Below, piece by piece: positions 20,534 through 32,267 of a DNA stretch of 64,000 nucleotides. The position numbers and the translations under genes were made by a program. The notes below the pieces were generated by a model. It was not told the DNA's origin. It ran no database searches and saw nothing but the letters and a program-made list of their open reading frames with translations. Source of the stretch: Diphasiastrum complanatum (Eukaryota > Streptophyta > Lycopodiopsida > Lycopodiales > Lycopodiaceae); assembly GCA_029204225.1 (NCBI GenBank), contig CM055109.1, forward strand, positions 20,704,349-20,768,348. The letters run 5' to 3'. Every line of letters starts with the position of its first letter. Positions within the stretch are counted from its first letter, which is position 1.

Positions 20534-23340
20534 TATGGCGTTAGCAACAATGAAAATCAAATGATTGTATCAATGAGTCGCAAATCAAATGAAGAAAAAT
20601 TTGAAACAGAATATAAAGAGAGTCCAATTGAAAATAAAAATTATATATAAATTATTTTACATCCAAACTAAAATTAAAATAAATATATATCTAAATAAAA
20701 TAGTCAACAATAACAAGTTTTTTTTTTTTTAAATAATATATATTGTCACAAGATTTGTAAATGATCTATACAAATTCCAAAGACCATCAATACAAATAGA
20801 ACACAATAAAATATTGGGAATCACATATAAATAAATCATATTATACAATACGAAGTTTATATTATGGATATAATATTCCAATACAAGATTGGAAAGATCT
20901 AAACAAATTTGAAACGAATTCAATGTATAAAGATCTTGCAAAGCAATTAGGAGATTTTTCGCAATCTTGAGAATGGATTATAAAAGGACCAATCACCATT
21001 GAATCAATAATGAAGGTGATGAATGAAAAAAAAAAATACAAAAAAAACCTTGTCGATCGAAGAAAATATATTGATAAACAACGAATATATTTTTTATATG
21101 TTGTTAATTCGTATAATATACAATTGATAAAAACTAATATTACTATTAGCCAAAACATTGTCACGCATAAACATCAATAATAACAATAAGATCAATAATG
21201 ATAATCAGAATCAATATTATTTCTTAAATATACAATATTTAAAAGTAAAAAATTTCAAAATTGTTTACTAATTATGAACATGTTTTTTTGTAGCAAGTTC
21301 AACAAATAAATAATAATAAATAGATAAAAAAAATATTCTGATATACAAAATAGAATATTTAATAAACAATAGAATTTCTATAAAACAAATAAAAAAGAAT
21401 ATCACAACACACACAAAAACCAACAAAAAAATATTCAAAGATATATCTACTTCTATTTTATTTTTTTAAATACTCTAGAAAAAAATATTAAAAATTGTGA
21501 ATTATATAAATAGAGCAAATAGATTAGAAAAAATCTATATACATTTTATAAAACAAAAATATTTAAATTACATAATGTTTCAGAGTCCAATCTAAGTCAA
21601 TAAAAAAGATATTGATTTCAAAAAAATTAAAAATATTAGCATAAATTAGACAACTTACTTATATTGTTAAATTAGTAGTTTGCAATTGCACAAAATGGAA
21701 TGACATTTTTATTTTCAAATATCTCAAATCTATTTTAATTAAAACCAAAATATCATATATTATGCATTGCACATAATTTTATGTCTTTTATAAATTTTTA
21801 TATTAAATTATTTCATATATTATCTAATACATTAAGTTGATATCAAATATTACAATTTAGATCAAATTTCTATTTATAATATAAGAAAGTTATTTTTATA
21901 GCTAAATTTTGTTTTTAATTCATATTTTTTTAAATATGAAACTTTTTAGTTCAAATATTTGAAATATAAGTAAAAAATATATTAAAATTCTAATATACTT
22001 TAAAATATTATTCAACAAAAGTCAACCGAGACAACAAAATATTTATCATTATATTTTATGATTTTTATGCTAGCTATTGACATACGTTGAAATACTTATA
22101 ATTTTGTAAATATTTATTTACTACTATAAATATTACAATATTTAGAAGAAATTAAACAAAAATATCTAAAAAATTAAATCTATGTCCAGTTTACAAAGAG
22201 TCTAAGATTAAACTTGTTATGACTTTGACAAATCTAATGCAATAACATAAGCTACTTCAATTTTATTTTGTAGCATTATTACAATCATATTCAATTTTCA
22301 TTACTTATTTAAATAAAAACTAGTATTTATCACTAATAAGTATGTGTTGTAAGATAACTTCTAACCGTTTCTAATAATATATATATGTTAAGAGTGGCTG
22401 TCATTAGATTTGAAATTAAGAGAAAGATTTCCAAAAGATGTCTTTTTGGACCCAATTTGAAAATGTATGTTTTTAGTTGTGTAGTTTGTGCTAACTAATG
22501 GACAACAATATTTATGATGCTCATGAATGCAACCTTTGGAGACTACATGAGAATTATGGGAATCTAGCCTAGAATGGAAAGATCCTAGATCTTTCAAATG
22601 AGAAACAACCATGGTGTCCCATACCACCAACTAGGTAATTCACTCATGTGGTTGCCTAGCCAAAGCCATGGAGGACCCAAAAGCTCAGCCCATTAGAAAA
22701 ATTCTGAATCCAAAAAAGACCTTTTAAGGATTGCCGCAGAGGATGGCAAAATTTGTCATTCTTAATTATCAAAATAACATCTTTGTATGCCTGATGCTTA
22801 ACCATTTCTGTCTATATCATTTCCAATGGTTAACTATTCAGTGTACAGTATAATTTGTGACTCATTGAAAAAAGTATAACTTTTTAATCGTAGCTTCAAT
22901 TGAGACGATTGTTGTGCCATTAGAAATTGTTGCTTCATTTGCACTTATTTGATCCACTTTGAAGTTGCTATTCCCAAGGGGTGCGATATCGTAGTAGCAT
23001 GTTAGCACAACTGTGCAATAGCTTGTCAAACATTTTATAATGCCGATTTTTGAGAAAACTTGTCGGTTCCATTCCTATAGTTTGCCGATTTTTCCAAGCA
23101 CTTCCTTAAGGCATTTTTGAAGTCTATTGTGAATATACATATAGATTAAGAAAAGCTAAGTACTCCAAGAATGGACATTAATTGAGAGAGAAAAACAAAA
23201 AGCCAAGAAGAAATGCATTAAAATGAAAAGCTAGCACCTTAGAGTTTATTTTTAGCTAGCCTACATTCTAAGAACAAAAGCTTACAAATCAAAAGCTAGG
23301 AACTAAAAAATCAATGTTTGGGAAAAGAAAAAGCTTTTTT
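20531..23340. other. Very AT-rich intergenic region
   Basis: From about 20.6 to 22.35 kb the base composition is extremely AT-rich, with short Lys/Asn/Ile frames typical of such DNA. No organelle or gene match could be made by eye. From 22.4 kb composition returns to normal and leads into the promoter of the next gene. Confidence 0.5.
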
Positions 23341-23356
23341 GAAAATGAGGATGGGC

Positions 23357-23363
23357 TATATAA
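23357..23363 (+). promoter_or_regulatory. TATA box of the repeat-peptide gene
   Basis: GGGCTATATAAGAAAGAG gives a canonical plant TATATAA about 215 bp upstream of the initiator ATG. Transcription would be expected to start near 23390. That would put the out-of-frame ATG at 23388 at or before the cap site. Confidence 0.65.
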
Positions 23364-23574
23364 GAAAGAGCCGTACTAGTAAACTCCATGACAAAAAAAT
23401 CTCAAAGGAAGATCCGAGAGTATAGCGCACTACTATGGTGTGGGCTTGAGCGAGAAAAGAGTGTAGAGCTCAGCATATTGCATCTCCTGCGTCAAGTTTT
23501 TAAAGGGCAGACTACACAAAAGGCTTATAACAATTCTATTCACTCGAGACCAGGTTCTAAGTGCTTCCTTCAGG

Positions 23575-24402
23575 ATGTCTCAAACAAGCTTCGTGGCAGT
23601 CCTTTGTGCTGCTATTCTGCATCTCTTATCCGGCAGTATCGACGCCATCCGCTTGATGCCCAACAACAACGACGATCGTTCAGGTATCACCCAATTTTCA
23701 GCTTGACATATCGCCCAATACTTTCAATCTTTTGCTGTTACTCAGCTTTGCTTGGTATTCTTAACGTAGACCTTATGTTGTCTTTGGTATTTGGTTATGC
23801 GTTCAGGTACAAAAAGCATTGCAGGCGAGTTTCTCAAGCGCCAACTGCCCACCTACAATACTTTCCACCCTCACAGTCACAGCGGTGGAACTAAAGATTA
23901 CAACACTTTTCACCCTCAGAGTCACAGCAGTGGAAATAAAGTAGACTACCATAATTTCCACCCTCACGGTGATGAATCTCCCGATACTGCCGACACTCAT
24001 CCTCTCCACCCCAACAATCCTCACAATGAGGCTCCGGAACCTACTTCCAGTACCATATACCCCAACAATCCTCACAATGAGGCTCCGGAACCTACTTCCA
24101 GTACCATATACCCCAACAATCCTCACAATGAGCCTACTTCCAATACTATATACCCCAGAAAACCTCAAAATCAGCCTACTTCCATTACCATCTACCCCAA
24201 CAATCGTGACAATCATCCTACTTCCAATGCTATTTACCCCAACAATCCTCACAACAAGGCTTTGGAGCCTGCTTCCAATACCATCTACCCCAACAATCCT
24301 CACAGTCAGCCTACTTTCAATACCATCCACCCCAACAATCCTCACAACAAGGCTCCCACGCCTGCTTTCAATACCATCGATCCGAACAATCCTCAGGAAT
24401 GA
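23575..24402 (+). CDS. Predicted secreted IYPNNP-repeat protein (two exons, 234 aa)
   Basis: Exon 1 (23575-23683) encodes a signal peptide (MSQTSFVAVLCAAILHLLSG, cleavage likely after SIDA) followed by IRLMPNNNDDRS. A 123-bp intron (23684-23806) starts GTATCA and ends TTCAG. Exon 2 (23807-24402) restores the Gly codon and continues GTKSIAGEFLKRQ. Then come three units of the YNTFHPHSHSGG type and about nine of the TIYPNNPHNEAPEPTSS type, of 14 or 17 residues, to TGA 24400. Two adjacent 51-bp units (24010-24111) are identical. There is no Cys in the mature part; it is rich in Asn, Pro, His, Thr and Ser. A TATA box sits upstream. I recognise no family. It could be a multi-peptide signal precursor or a cell-wall structural protein. 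The gene model is well supported; the function is inference. Confidence 0.75.
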
Positions 24403-24527
24403 AATTCCCGAGCTTTCTTTTGATAGCAATTTATCCGAACAATCCTCCGATCAATGAAGCTCACGAGCCCGACTACACTCTTGCCCATCCAGGCCAAACC
24501 ACTCCCAATTTAGATTCTCCATTTTGA
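24403..24527 (+). pseudogene. Out-of-frame continuation of the IYPNNP-repeat gene
   Basis: Directly after the TGA, a different frame encodes a further unit, AIYPNNPPINEAHEP, then DYTLAHPGQTTPNLDSPF and a stop at 24525-24527. This looks like the original C-terminus, now cut off by a small indel near 24395-24425. No GT-AG intron that would rejoin it is obvious. Confidence 0.6.
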
Positions 24528-25139
24528 TACACGTTATTCAGTTTCTTTAGAGGTCTGAAAATTCTACGAAATCACATGACCCTGTTTCCATTTGTTTCCA
24601 TTCGTGTCAAGGCACCGATCATGCTTCTTTCTCAAACCGTCTTCACTCCTTCTTTTGCGGGGACTGGGACTTTTGGTCAATTGGATTGCAAGGCTTCACA
24701 AACTATCAAAGGATCTCACGTGGAGAGTGTTGCTCTAAGGTGTTTGGCTATAGATCGTGCTATTTTTGTGTGTTCTTTGGCGTTGCTACATCTTGATAAG
24801 TTGTTCTTCAATACCTCTAATCTTGGGTAAAAGTGCTCAAGATCATGTACTTATCGAATTAGGTGTTTTGAACTTTTATTGATCAATTATAGATACTAAT
24901 TATGCATGTCTTGATGTGCCTTGTCCTAGTCTTCTTGTGTTTGGGATGTTGATGTGCTTTGAGTCTAATGGATAAAATGACAAGTGTGTGTATTTGAACA
25001 TGAGATTGATTGTTTTACATTCCCATGCCAAGTGATACAATTAACTTGGCTCAATGTCAAGGTCTCATTTCATTAAAGTTTTGAACTCATGCTCATACAA
25101 TTTTTCATTCAACCAAAACATGAATAAACTATGACAAAT

Positions 25140-25141
<2 letters not shown>
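24528..25141. other. Downstream region of the repeat-peptide gene
   Basis: Probably 3' untranslated and flanking sequence. No clear AATAAA and no further gene are seen; the 84-codon frame at 24576-24830 has no recognisable features. Confidence 0.45.
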
Positions 25142-25186
<45 letters not shown>

Positions 25187-25190
25187 CAAG

Positions 25191-25269
<79 letters not shown>
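25142..25269. repeat. Compound (GT)n(GC)n(GA)n microsatellite
   Basis: About 35 bp of GT, a short GC run (25177-25184), GTGCAAGAGC, then about 75 bp of pure GA. The order resembles the loci at 41.17 kb and 48.8 kb. Confidence 0.97.
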
Positions 25270-25272
<3 letters not shown>

Positions 25273-28200
25273 ATTTTTTATGGAAGGAAGTAATTGACAA
25301 TCAATGATTTTGACAAAGACAATATTAATTATATCTAAATAGTAGCACCCTCAATTCACTTATTTGACAAAGAGCCCATGTTATCTAATCAACACACCTA
25401 TAATATTAAAAAAAAGCTCAAAGTCAAACTCTTGAATAGCTCACCTAGTCCTCTCCCTTTAAGATCATTATGGCTACAAAATATCACTACCAAATGGTAA
25501 TCTATAATGCCTCCAAGTCCTATGAGAGAATCCAAAAAAGTGCTTTTTCATGCGTGATGTACCTTAGGATTAGTAGCTAGAGCATTAGTCATACTCTATA
25601 GTGTCCAAATTGAGTCATGAAAATCATGGTAGGGAGGTAGTGAGTAAATCATTTGATGATGTATCTTATTGGATTACTCTACTTATAAAGATGATACATA
25701 GTCATCCATTCTACTCAATGGATATTTATTTTGTAATGATTGTCTTATTTAAAACATTCTAATCTACACACATGCTCATCCTTTCATCATGCTGACTAAC
25801 TTAATGAACATACACACCGATGAAGATTTACTAGGTTTAATTTGTCTCGTCCAAAAATAGTATTCTTCTACTTGTGTAGCCACATCATCTTCTTCCTTTT
25901 TTTTAAACCACAAGCTAGATCGATAAAACTTTGACACCTTTTGACTATCATCCACCAATCTACAAAAGTACATAGAACGGAAGTGTTCAATCAATTACTG
26001 AAGAAAATAATCTTTACTTTAAATGTCTACCATATGCTCCAAGTGTATCAACAAATTCAACTTCATTGCTTATTTTCATAATTTTAGGGTTTTGGATCAT
26101 CCAATCCTCTTGATCTCATCCACATCTAGATACTATTCTGAAATTAGAAATCTCATTTACTAATTCCTTCCAAATCCTACTTCAATTTCCTAGTAAATAG
26201 GTCATCATCTCAAAAGTTTTTTAGTTTATTGAGTTGGAAGGTCCAGTTTGCCATGCATATTGATATACTTATACACATGTATTAAGCATGCATGCAACAA
26301 ATGATCAATACAAAGAGAGGTATATGAATTACACAAGATATATATAATGTGCAAAAACACAAATTCATCAACACTCTATATTATAGCATACGACCTTAAT
26401 TTGAAACAAATATTAGAAATATCACCATTAAACATAGTTTACTATTATTGATTGGTAAACATATGATAAGCACAAGATCTAATTAAACTTTCCCAAATTG
26501 ACATTACTAAGCCAACTATACATATGAGTTCAATAAGATGGCATAGAAGTTCAAAAGAAGCACTAAACCAATGATCAAACTCATGGTTAGTCAATAACAA
26601 AGATTGTTGTAATAGCAATGACTAATAAATATCACCCTTAAAATCAAAATTAATATATTTCTATCTTTAAGTTTGCAACAATATTTTTTCAAGAAAAAAC
26701 AATTTATTGCATCTAAACAAAAAGCTATGTCGGCTACAGACTTAAAGAAGTACTAAAAATTTAGAAGTAATCTAAGTTTGTTTGGTTCTATGTTCAATTT
26801 CAAAAGGAAGTGTGATTGCTAAATCTCAATTTTTCTATATACTTTGCAAATAGTAATTCATAGTCGTACTCACTATCTATCATGTGAGTATAGCTATTTA
26901 TAACCACTCAATTAAATGCAAAATCAATAATCAATTTAAATATTAATATATGTGATTTAACCTTGCAAAATCAACCAATGGAATTTTTTTATATCAAATA
27001 TAACATAAACAAATTAATGTTGACCACTTATTAACTTGTAGATGTTGATTCAATGCTAATAAGGAGGTAGTGCAAGAAAAAATCAAATCCATTGGCAATT
27101 ATGACTACAATTGCATGACATGGTCATCAATATTGTAAAAGTCCTATAAAACAAATTTCTTAGAGATTATTATACAATGATCTTCAAAATTTTCTTAACT
27201 CCAATAGAACAAAACTCAATAGTTAAGATTAAAAAAACTCAAATCTGGTCTAAGAGATAAATGACAATCATTCATTACCATCTTATTCTATTGTTGAGCT
27301 TCCAATTACATATAAATTACTAACTAACCCATTTTAAGATGGTATAGTCCCCAAATTCGTATAGTTGACAAAAATTGTTGGTACCAACGCGAACATTGCC
27401 AAATATTGTCTAAACTATTACACATGAAGCTTTTTCTAATTTGACTCAATAGATTTAAAGTTACCCTTCCTATTCAAATTCAATTATACTCTTTTTTTAT
27501 CGTTTCATTCAAAATACAATGCAAGAATATAGACTAACTTTTGCATGAATTTCGGGAGCTAACTAGTTTCAATAAAGCACAAAGTACAATTTAAAAAAAA
27601 AAATATGTCTCATTATCTAGTAGCAAAATTAGTTCACGATTGTGAATTTTGATTTGTGGTGAAAATAATTAAAGTTTGCGGTCTTGCTTCATAAAAAGAA
27701 ACTTATTGCAACCTTGAAATCTCCCCTATGAGCAATGCTGACATTCCACCATCCAACTATCCAAAGATGGGATATTGCACTCTTTAACTTTTGCTATCCA
27801 CTGCCATTGCCTAATCAGCTTGTAATGTTCTAGTGCTTTTTCCCTAGTTGATGTAGCCCTCCAATCTTCACATAATAACTTGCGTTGAGCATGTTGGTCC
27901 TTGGAAATATATGGATTGGTGTGTCTCAAGAGGCTTTATTCCCAACAAAGCCTATTGAGACTTTGTTGACCACTCTTGACATTATCTGTGTTCTTGCCAT
28001 TATATATTGTTTGAATCTCGCCCTCCAGTTTGCTTGGACCTTGTTTGCCATGAACCCACAAAATTTTGCTTGTCCTGACCAAAATGCTCCATGACTATGT
28101 TGTAGACCTTTTAAAGTAGCATTTGTCTGAAAAATATGAAAAATTTAGCTGTATTATTTTACAATTTCATGTACATATGTAAATCACACATGTGAGGAAC

Positions 28201-29090
28201 ATGTTCCCATGTGTGAGTAATAGTCCTATTTGCATTAGCTAATTCATGCCTTAGAATAGCTTGTTTTACAAAGCAATGTGAAAGTGGGCAAAAGCTAGTC
28301 AAGTAGAATTATGCCAAGTGTCATCATGAAGTTGGGCCTCTCCTCATGACTTGTACAAATCAAAATGCATGATTACAACCGGCAAATAGACATCCATCTT
28401 GACTAAGAGGTATTCACACGTCCTAAATTGTAGGGGTGCAAAATTGCAAGTGGTGCACCATAAGTTTTGAGTCATCTTGAACAATATAGGCTAGAATGCT
28501 CTAGTTCCATGTTGTGGACCATGTGTTAGATGGTGGGATTGTTAGTTGTTGAACCTATTATTGAGATACCTATGCTGATATTGTCATTGGATTTTTCTTG
28601 GCTAATCAAATTATAGTGGCATGATATCAAATGCATCAAGTATTTAGTGTACATTGCCCTCTATGTCTAGGTGCTCCTTCATTAGGACAAACCACGACAC
28701 ATCACCATCTACCGCTTTAATGCCATTGACTCTACCCAAGTTATGTAAAGCCCCTAATCTCCTTTTTATGTATTCCTTGTTGTAACATAGTTGCCATCAA
28801 TTCAGGGGAACTTTGCTTGCAAAGGTTACAATAAGAACAATTCATGAGATAGAAAAAAAAAAATCTTTACTAGAGAGAGTAACATAACATCACATAGTCC
28901 CTCTTGACAAGTCAAGACCAAACCCTTTGAACCCTTCAATTTATAGCATAACAGGTTACAAAAAAGCCGTATAAAGTCTTACAGTACAGAGAGTACCAGA
29001 AAGTGAAGCAAGTTTTAGGACACCCAACTGCCACCATCCCAAAAAACAAAATCGCACGAGTTAGTTAAGTGAGGAAGGCATGTGTCATAG
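25270..29090. other. Intergenic, no gene recognised
   Basis: AT-rich with many stops on both strands. The minus-strand frame at 27726-27929 and the plus frame at 27885-28094 overlap and have no identifiable domain. Near 28.19 kb, CACACATGTGAGG and CCCATGTGTGAG recall the palindromes of the copia LTR at 9.7-10.6 kb, so a decayed LTR may lie at about 28.1-28.4 kb. Confidence 0.45.
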
Positions 29091-29139
29091 CTGAGCATCA
29101 ATTGTTATCCATGTCCGAAACAAGATTCACTACTTTATC

Positions 29140-30410
29140 AGCATGCTTGTAATTACAAACAATACATCCAATCTTCCCTATCATGCGTTTTATAAATAGG
29201 AATATAGGCAAGATTTTCATTCTTGCTGAATTTGAAGGCATACAAAATCATTTTTCATATAATAGTCTTAAGTCCATCCAGGCCATTAAGAGGGATGTTT
29301 TCAGAACACTTAGAGATATCAGTAGACCACATAGAAGTGATCTTATTTGGCACATTAAGATAGAAATCAGTGGATGAGTCGCACTGCCAGAATAGGTTGG
29401 TATCCACATTTAGGTAACTCCGGTATGAATGTGCCTTAAGTCCTACCCCCTCCATGAGAAGTGGAGATAGAATACCAAGAGCTCCATAAAGAAAAGTGGC
29501 CACCTTTGAAAAGTAGCAGTCATGTGTGTTTGTAATCCATCTTAAAGTATTTTTATGTGCTTTAAAAGTGCAGAGAAGAAAAGATAATTCTTCTTTCCCA
29601 AGAAGGTCATCTAGTAATATATTAGAAAAAGTATTATCAATGTTATTGTCTTCAATGTCTGGAAGAGGAACAAAATCTGGATTAGATAATCTTTGCAACG
29701 CCAAATTTCTAGCAGAGTTAATGCACATAAAACAAGGATTATGTTGGGCTTTATCTATTCCATTTACATACAAAAAGGTAGTGATCCAGTCACGCTCATC
29801 AATAGCATTTTAAATCCATCTTTGCGAAGTTTTTACCATGCAGCCGTCTAGTCTTCTTTAAAAAGTTTGTCACAGTAAGCTTGCAGATAAGAGCATGTTC
29901 CACAATAATATTATGATCTATATTGTGATAGCAGGGTAAGAAAGTAGCCAATTTTAACCATCCATGGTAAAGTTTCAAAGCGACCTCGTTAATATCAGAT
30001 TGACATAGCGGGATATGATTAAGTCCTTTGTTCAAGTCGTTCCTTAAGAGTTTATTATAGACAATTCTAGTATTAATAGAAATAACATGTCCAAAATCAT
30101 TGTCAATAAACTCTTTAAAACGTTTAGCAATTGAGCACATACAAGGTGGAATATTATCAATATCAAAATCACAAAAGACTTGAAAAGGTTTATACCATTC
30201 ATGTTTCAAAAGTGGAAAAAAAGTCCAGCCAAACACAATTTCCTCAAAGATGTTATCAATGTAACCGAATATATGAAGTAAAGTCTCTGAATAAAGTTGT
30301 TTTACGTTTATACTCTCAAAGCATCTATTATAGTAACGTAAATGTAAAAACATCTTTCCATTATCTCTTCTCACCAAAAGTCGCCACCTACCAACTGCAC
30401 TGACCTCCAA
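29140..30410 (-). pseudogene. Penelope-like reverse transcriptase relic
   Basis: The upstream part (30410-29799) has a helical region, then LLRNDLNKGLNHIPL, which resembles the conserved stretch N-terminal to the RT of Penelope-like elements. After a frameshift near 29800 the frame continues (29773-29255) through LLCTFKAHKNTLRWITNT, like the KxHK...R motif, then STDFYLNVPN and WSTDISKCSENIPL, like the first catalytic-Asp block (D-S-LY-NIP). A stop follows KTII, and homologous-looking sequence continues to about 29140. The second catalytic block (YxDD type) and a GIY-YIG endonuclease are absent. It is a truncated, broken copy. The family call rests on motif resemblance only. Confidence 0.5.
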
Positions 30411-30990
30411 TACTTTAACATCTTCAATATCTTCCTACACATGGATCAATCACGATAAAAGTTTAGCTTTCTGATAGGAAGATCCCCTTTTCTACCACTG
30501 CTCTACCCCTCATTGCCTCTATTTGGAAAGTATTTCATTTTCTTGTTGCCACTACCTGTGATAACTGAACTTGTTTGCTAAAAAATCTACCGGCTCTGTT
30601 TGTTGATATTCCTCAGTGTTTGTTTGCTTAGAATCTTCTACCTCACGTTTACTTATTATCTATCTAAGACTACTCAATGCTAGGCTCTATACTTTCTGAC
30701 AAAGATTCAGTTTGGCCAAGGGATTCACGTGTCTACAAATTGATTTAGCTATAGCTCAATCACGGAATCTGTTCTGGAGTATACCCATCTGTCAGAGGCA
30801 CAACTAATGATCTAGTCTCGATCCTACTAATAATGGATGCTCAACCTTAATCTGGATCTATTAGAATTTGAATCCTATGTTCTACAATTCTGCTTCGGAT
30901 TATTTCTTGATTGTTTACAGTCTGCAGATTATTCCTAATTTACTCTGCTCAAAGAACAGGGAATTAAACTAATTCTACTCCTACTGAAAT
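30411..30990. other. Spacer, no gene recognised
   Basis: Stop-rich on both strands. No element boundary is identified between the Penelope-like relic and the LTR-like segment that follows. Confidence 0.4.
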
Positions 30991-31580
30991 CACATATTCA
31001 TCAACACAATTTTAACTCAACAAGTGGGAATCCTACAGAGTGTTTGCTACAATTGTCACTCAACATTTGTAACAAAAACTCCTCAAAGAGTCGAAACTAG
31101 GAAACATCATAAATCAGTAGAATAGTAGATCGATTTCCAAGTCATGCACATCTACCTGATGCTAATCCCAAGCCAATCCTTAAGAGAAGAAAGCATCAAC
31201 AAGCACATTCATACAACAGTACCCAAACAAAATGCATGAAGATGGAGCATGGAAGGAAATGCAAGTGGAATAATCTTCAATTAAAAGAGCAACAACATTT
31301 CAATACATTATACATGCTCTAGAACTCGTGGAGGAGGTCTCTATCTATAGCCACGAGCTGTTGAACCCAATTACATATTATTTTGGAGTCCACCTCTTGC
31401 AACAAAGTGAACCTCAATCTATAGTGATTTGAGTTCCACCTCTTACTTGATAATAGGAGGCCTCTTTATTTAAAAAACATAACTCAAGTTGAGATAATCT
31501 AATTTGCTTGCTCCCACATGGCTATCCATCTTTCGGGATGTACCATGGGGCTCACAACTGTATATTTTAGCCTAGCACTA
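30991..31580 (-). mobile_element. Possible LTR-like segment (left copy)
   Basis: The 31505-31560 part (CCACATGG..ATCCATCTT..GGATG.ACCATGGGGC) aligns at roughly 70% with 34831-34890. The two lie in the same orientation about 3.3 kb apart and flank the minus-strand ORF at 33158-34011. This suggests diverged LTRs of one pol-less element. Ends and target duplications cannot be fixed. Confidence 0.3.
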
Positions 31581-32264
31581 ATAATTCTCGTGCTCTCAGA
31601 CTCGGCTCTCAACTTCATCTCTGCTAGAAGCCCTTTTGAGTGGAGAGGTTCTGCATCAACACATCGGGGCATGGCATCAGCTAACATTATCCTCCCCCTA
31701 TGGTGTTGCAGGTCCCACTGCATTGCTTCAGCTTCGACGTGTGGTTCTCGGAAAGGCATAGATCGGCATTTGCCTATGTAAAACCAAGAACTTATTGGAT
31801 TTGTTGTTGCTTGTCTTGACAAAATTTCAAAGGTGCAGCAGCTCATCAGGATAGCCCTGCGTAACCAAGAGTCTCTTGCCTTCTCTTTTCAGCTTTTCTT
31901 CTATCAAGAGATTTCTCATAGCCGACCTTCTTTCCGACGGCTTCAAATGTGATGAACGTTCTCCTTGCGCCTACTTAGGGCCCTTTCTGGACTCGAAAAG
32001 GGCCTCTTCACTAATTATAATTAGTGTTAATGATGACATGTGTACCAATAAAAGAGTGACAATTGATATGGAATGGTCCATATGACATGGCACATCCAAT
32101 GGCCTAGATGAAATCCCCAAAATCTAACTCACCCACTAACCACACTATAACTGTACTCTCCTAACCCCTTATTGATGACAATGTCACCCTCAAAAGCAAG
32201 GCGCAAATTCAATTTTTGAATTTGCGAAGTGCTAAAATTTTTTTAACACTTCATCAGTATTTTT
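31581..32264. other. Interior of the left half of the pol-less unit
   Basis: It contains frames 31499-31846 (-) and 31876-32085 (+) with no recognised domain. There is an imperfect palindrome CCCTTTCTGGACTCGAAAAGGG at about 31982; a similar perfect one, CCTTTTTGAGCTCAAAAAGG, lies at about 33062. Confidence 0.35.
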
Positions 32265-32267
32265 TAA

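Noticed and set aside
23388-23894. 168-codon frame starting just upstream of the repeat-peptide gene
   Set aside because: It is in a different frame from the signal-peptide exon, runs through the intron, and its ATG lies at or before the expected cap site.
23803-24429. 208-codon minus-strand frame opposite the repeat-peptide gene
   Set aside because: The repetitive GVDGIESR/IVGVYGTGSR reading is the shadow of the plus-strand repeats; it has no start context or features.
29526-30403. Plus-strand frames opposite the Penelope-like relic
   Set aside because: They are shadows of the minus-strand RT-like reading with no motifs of their own.
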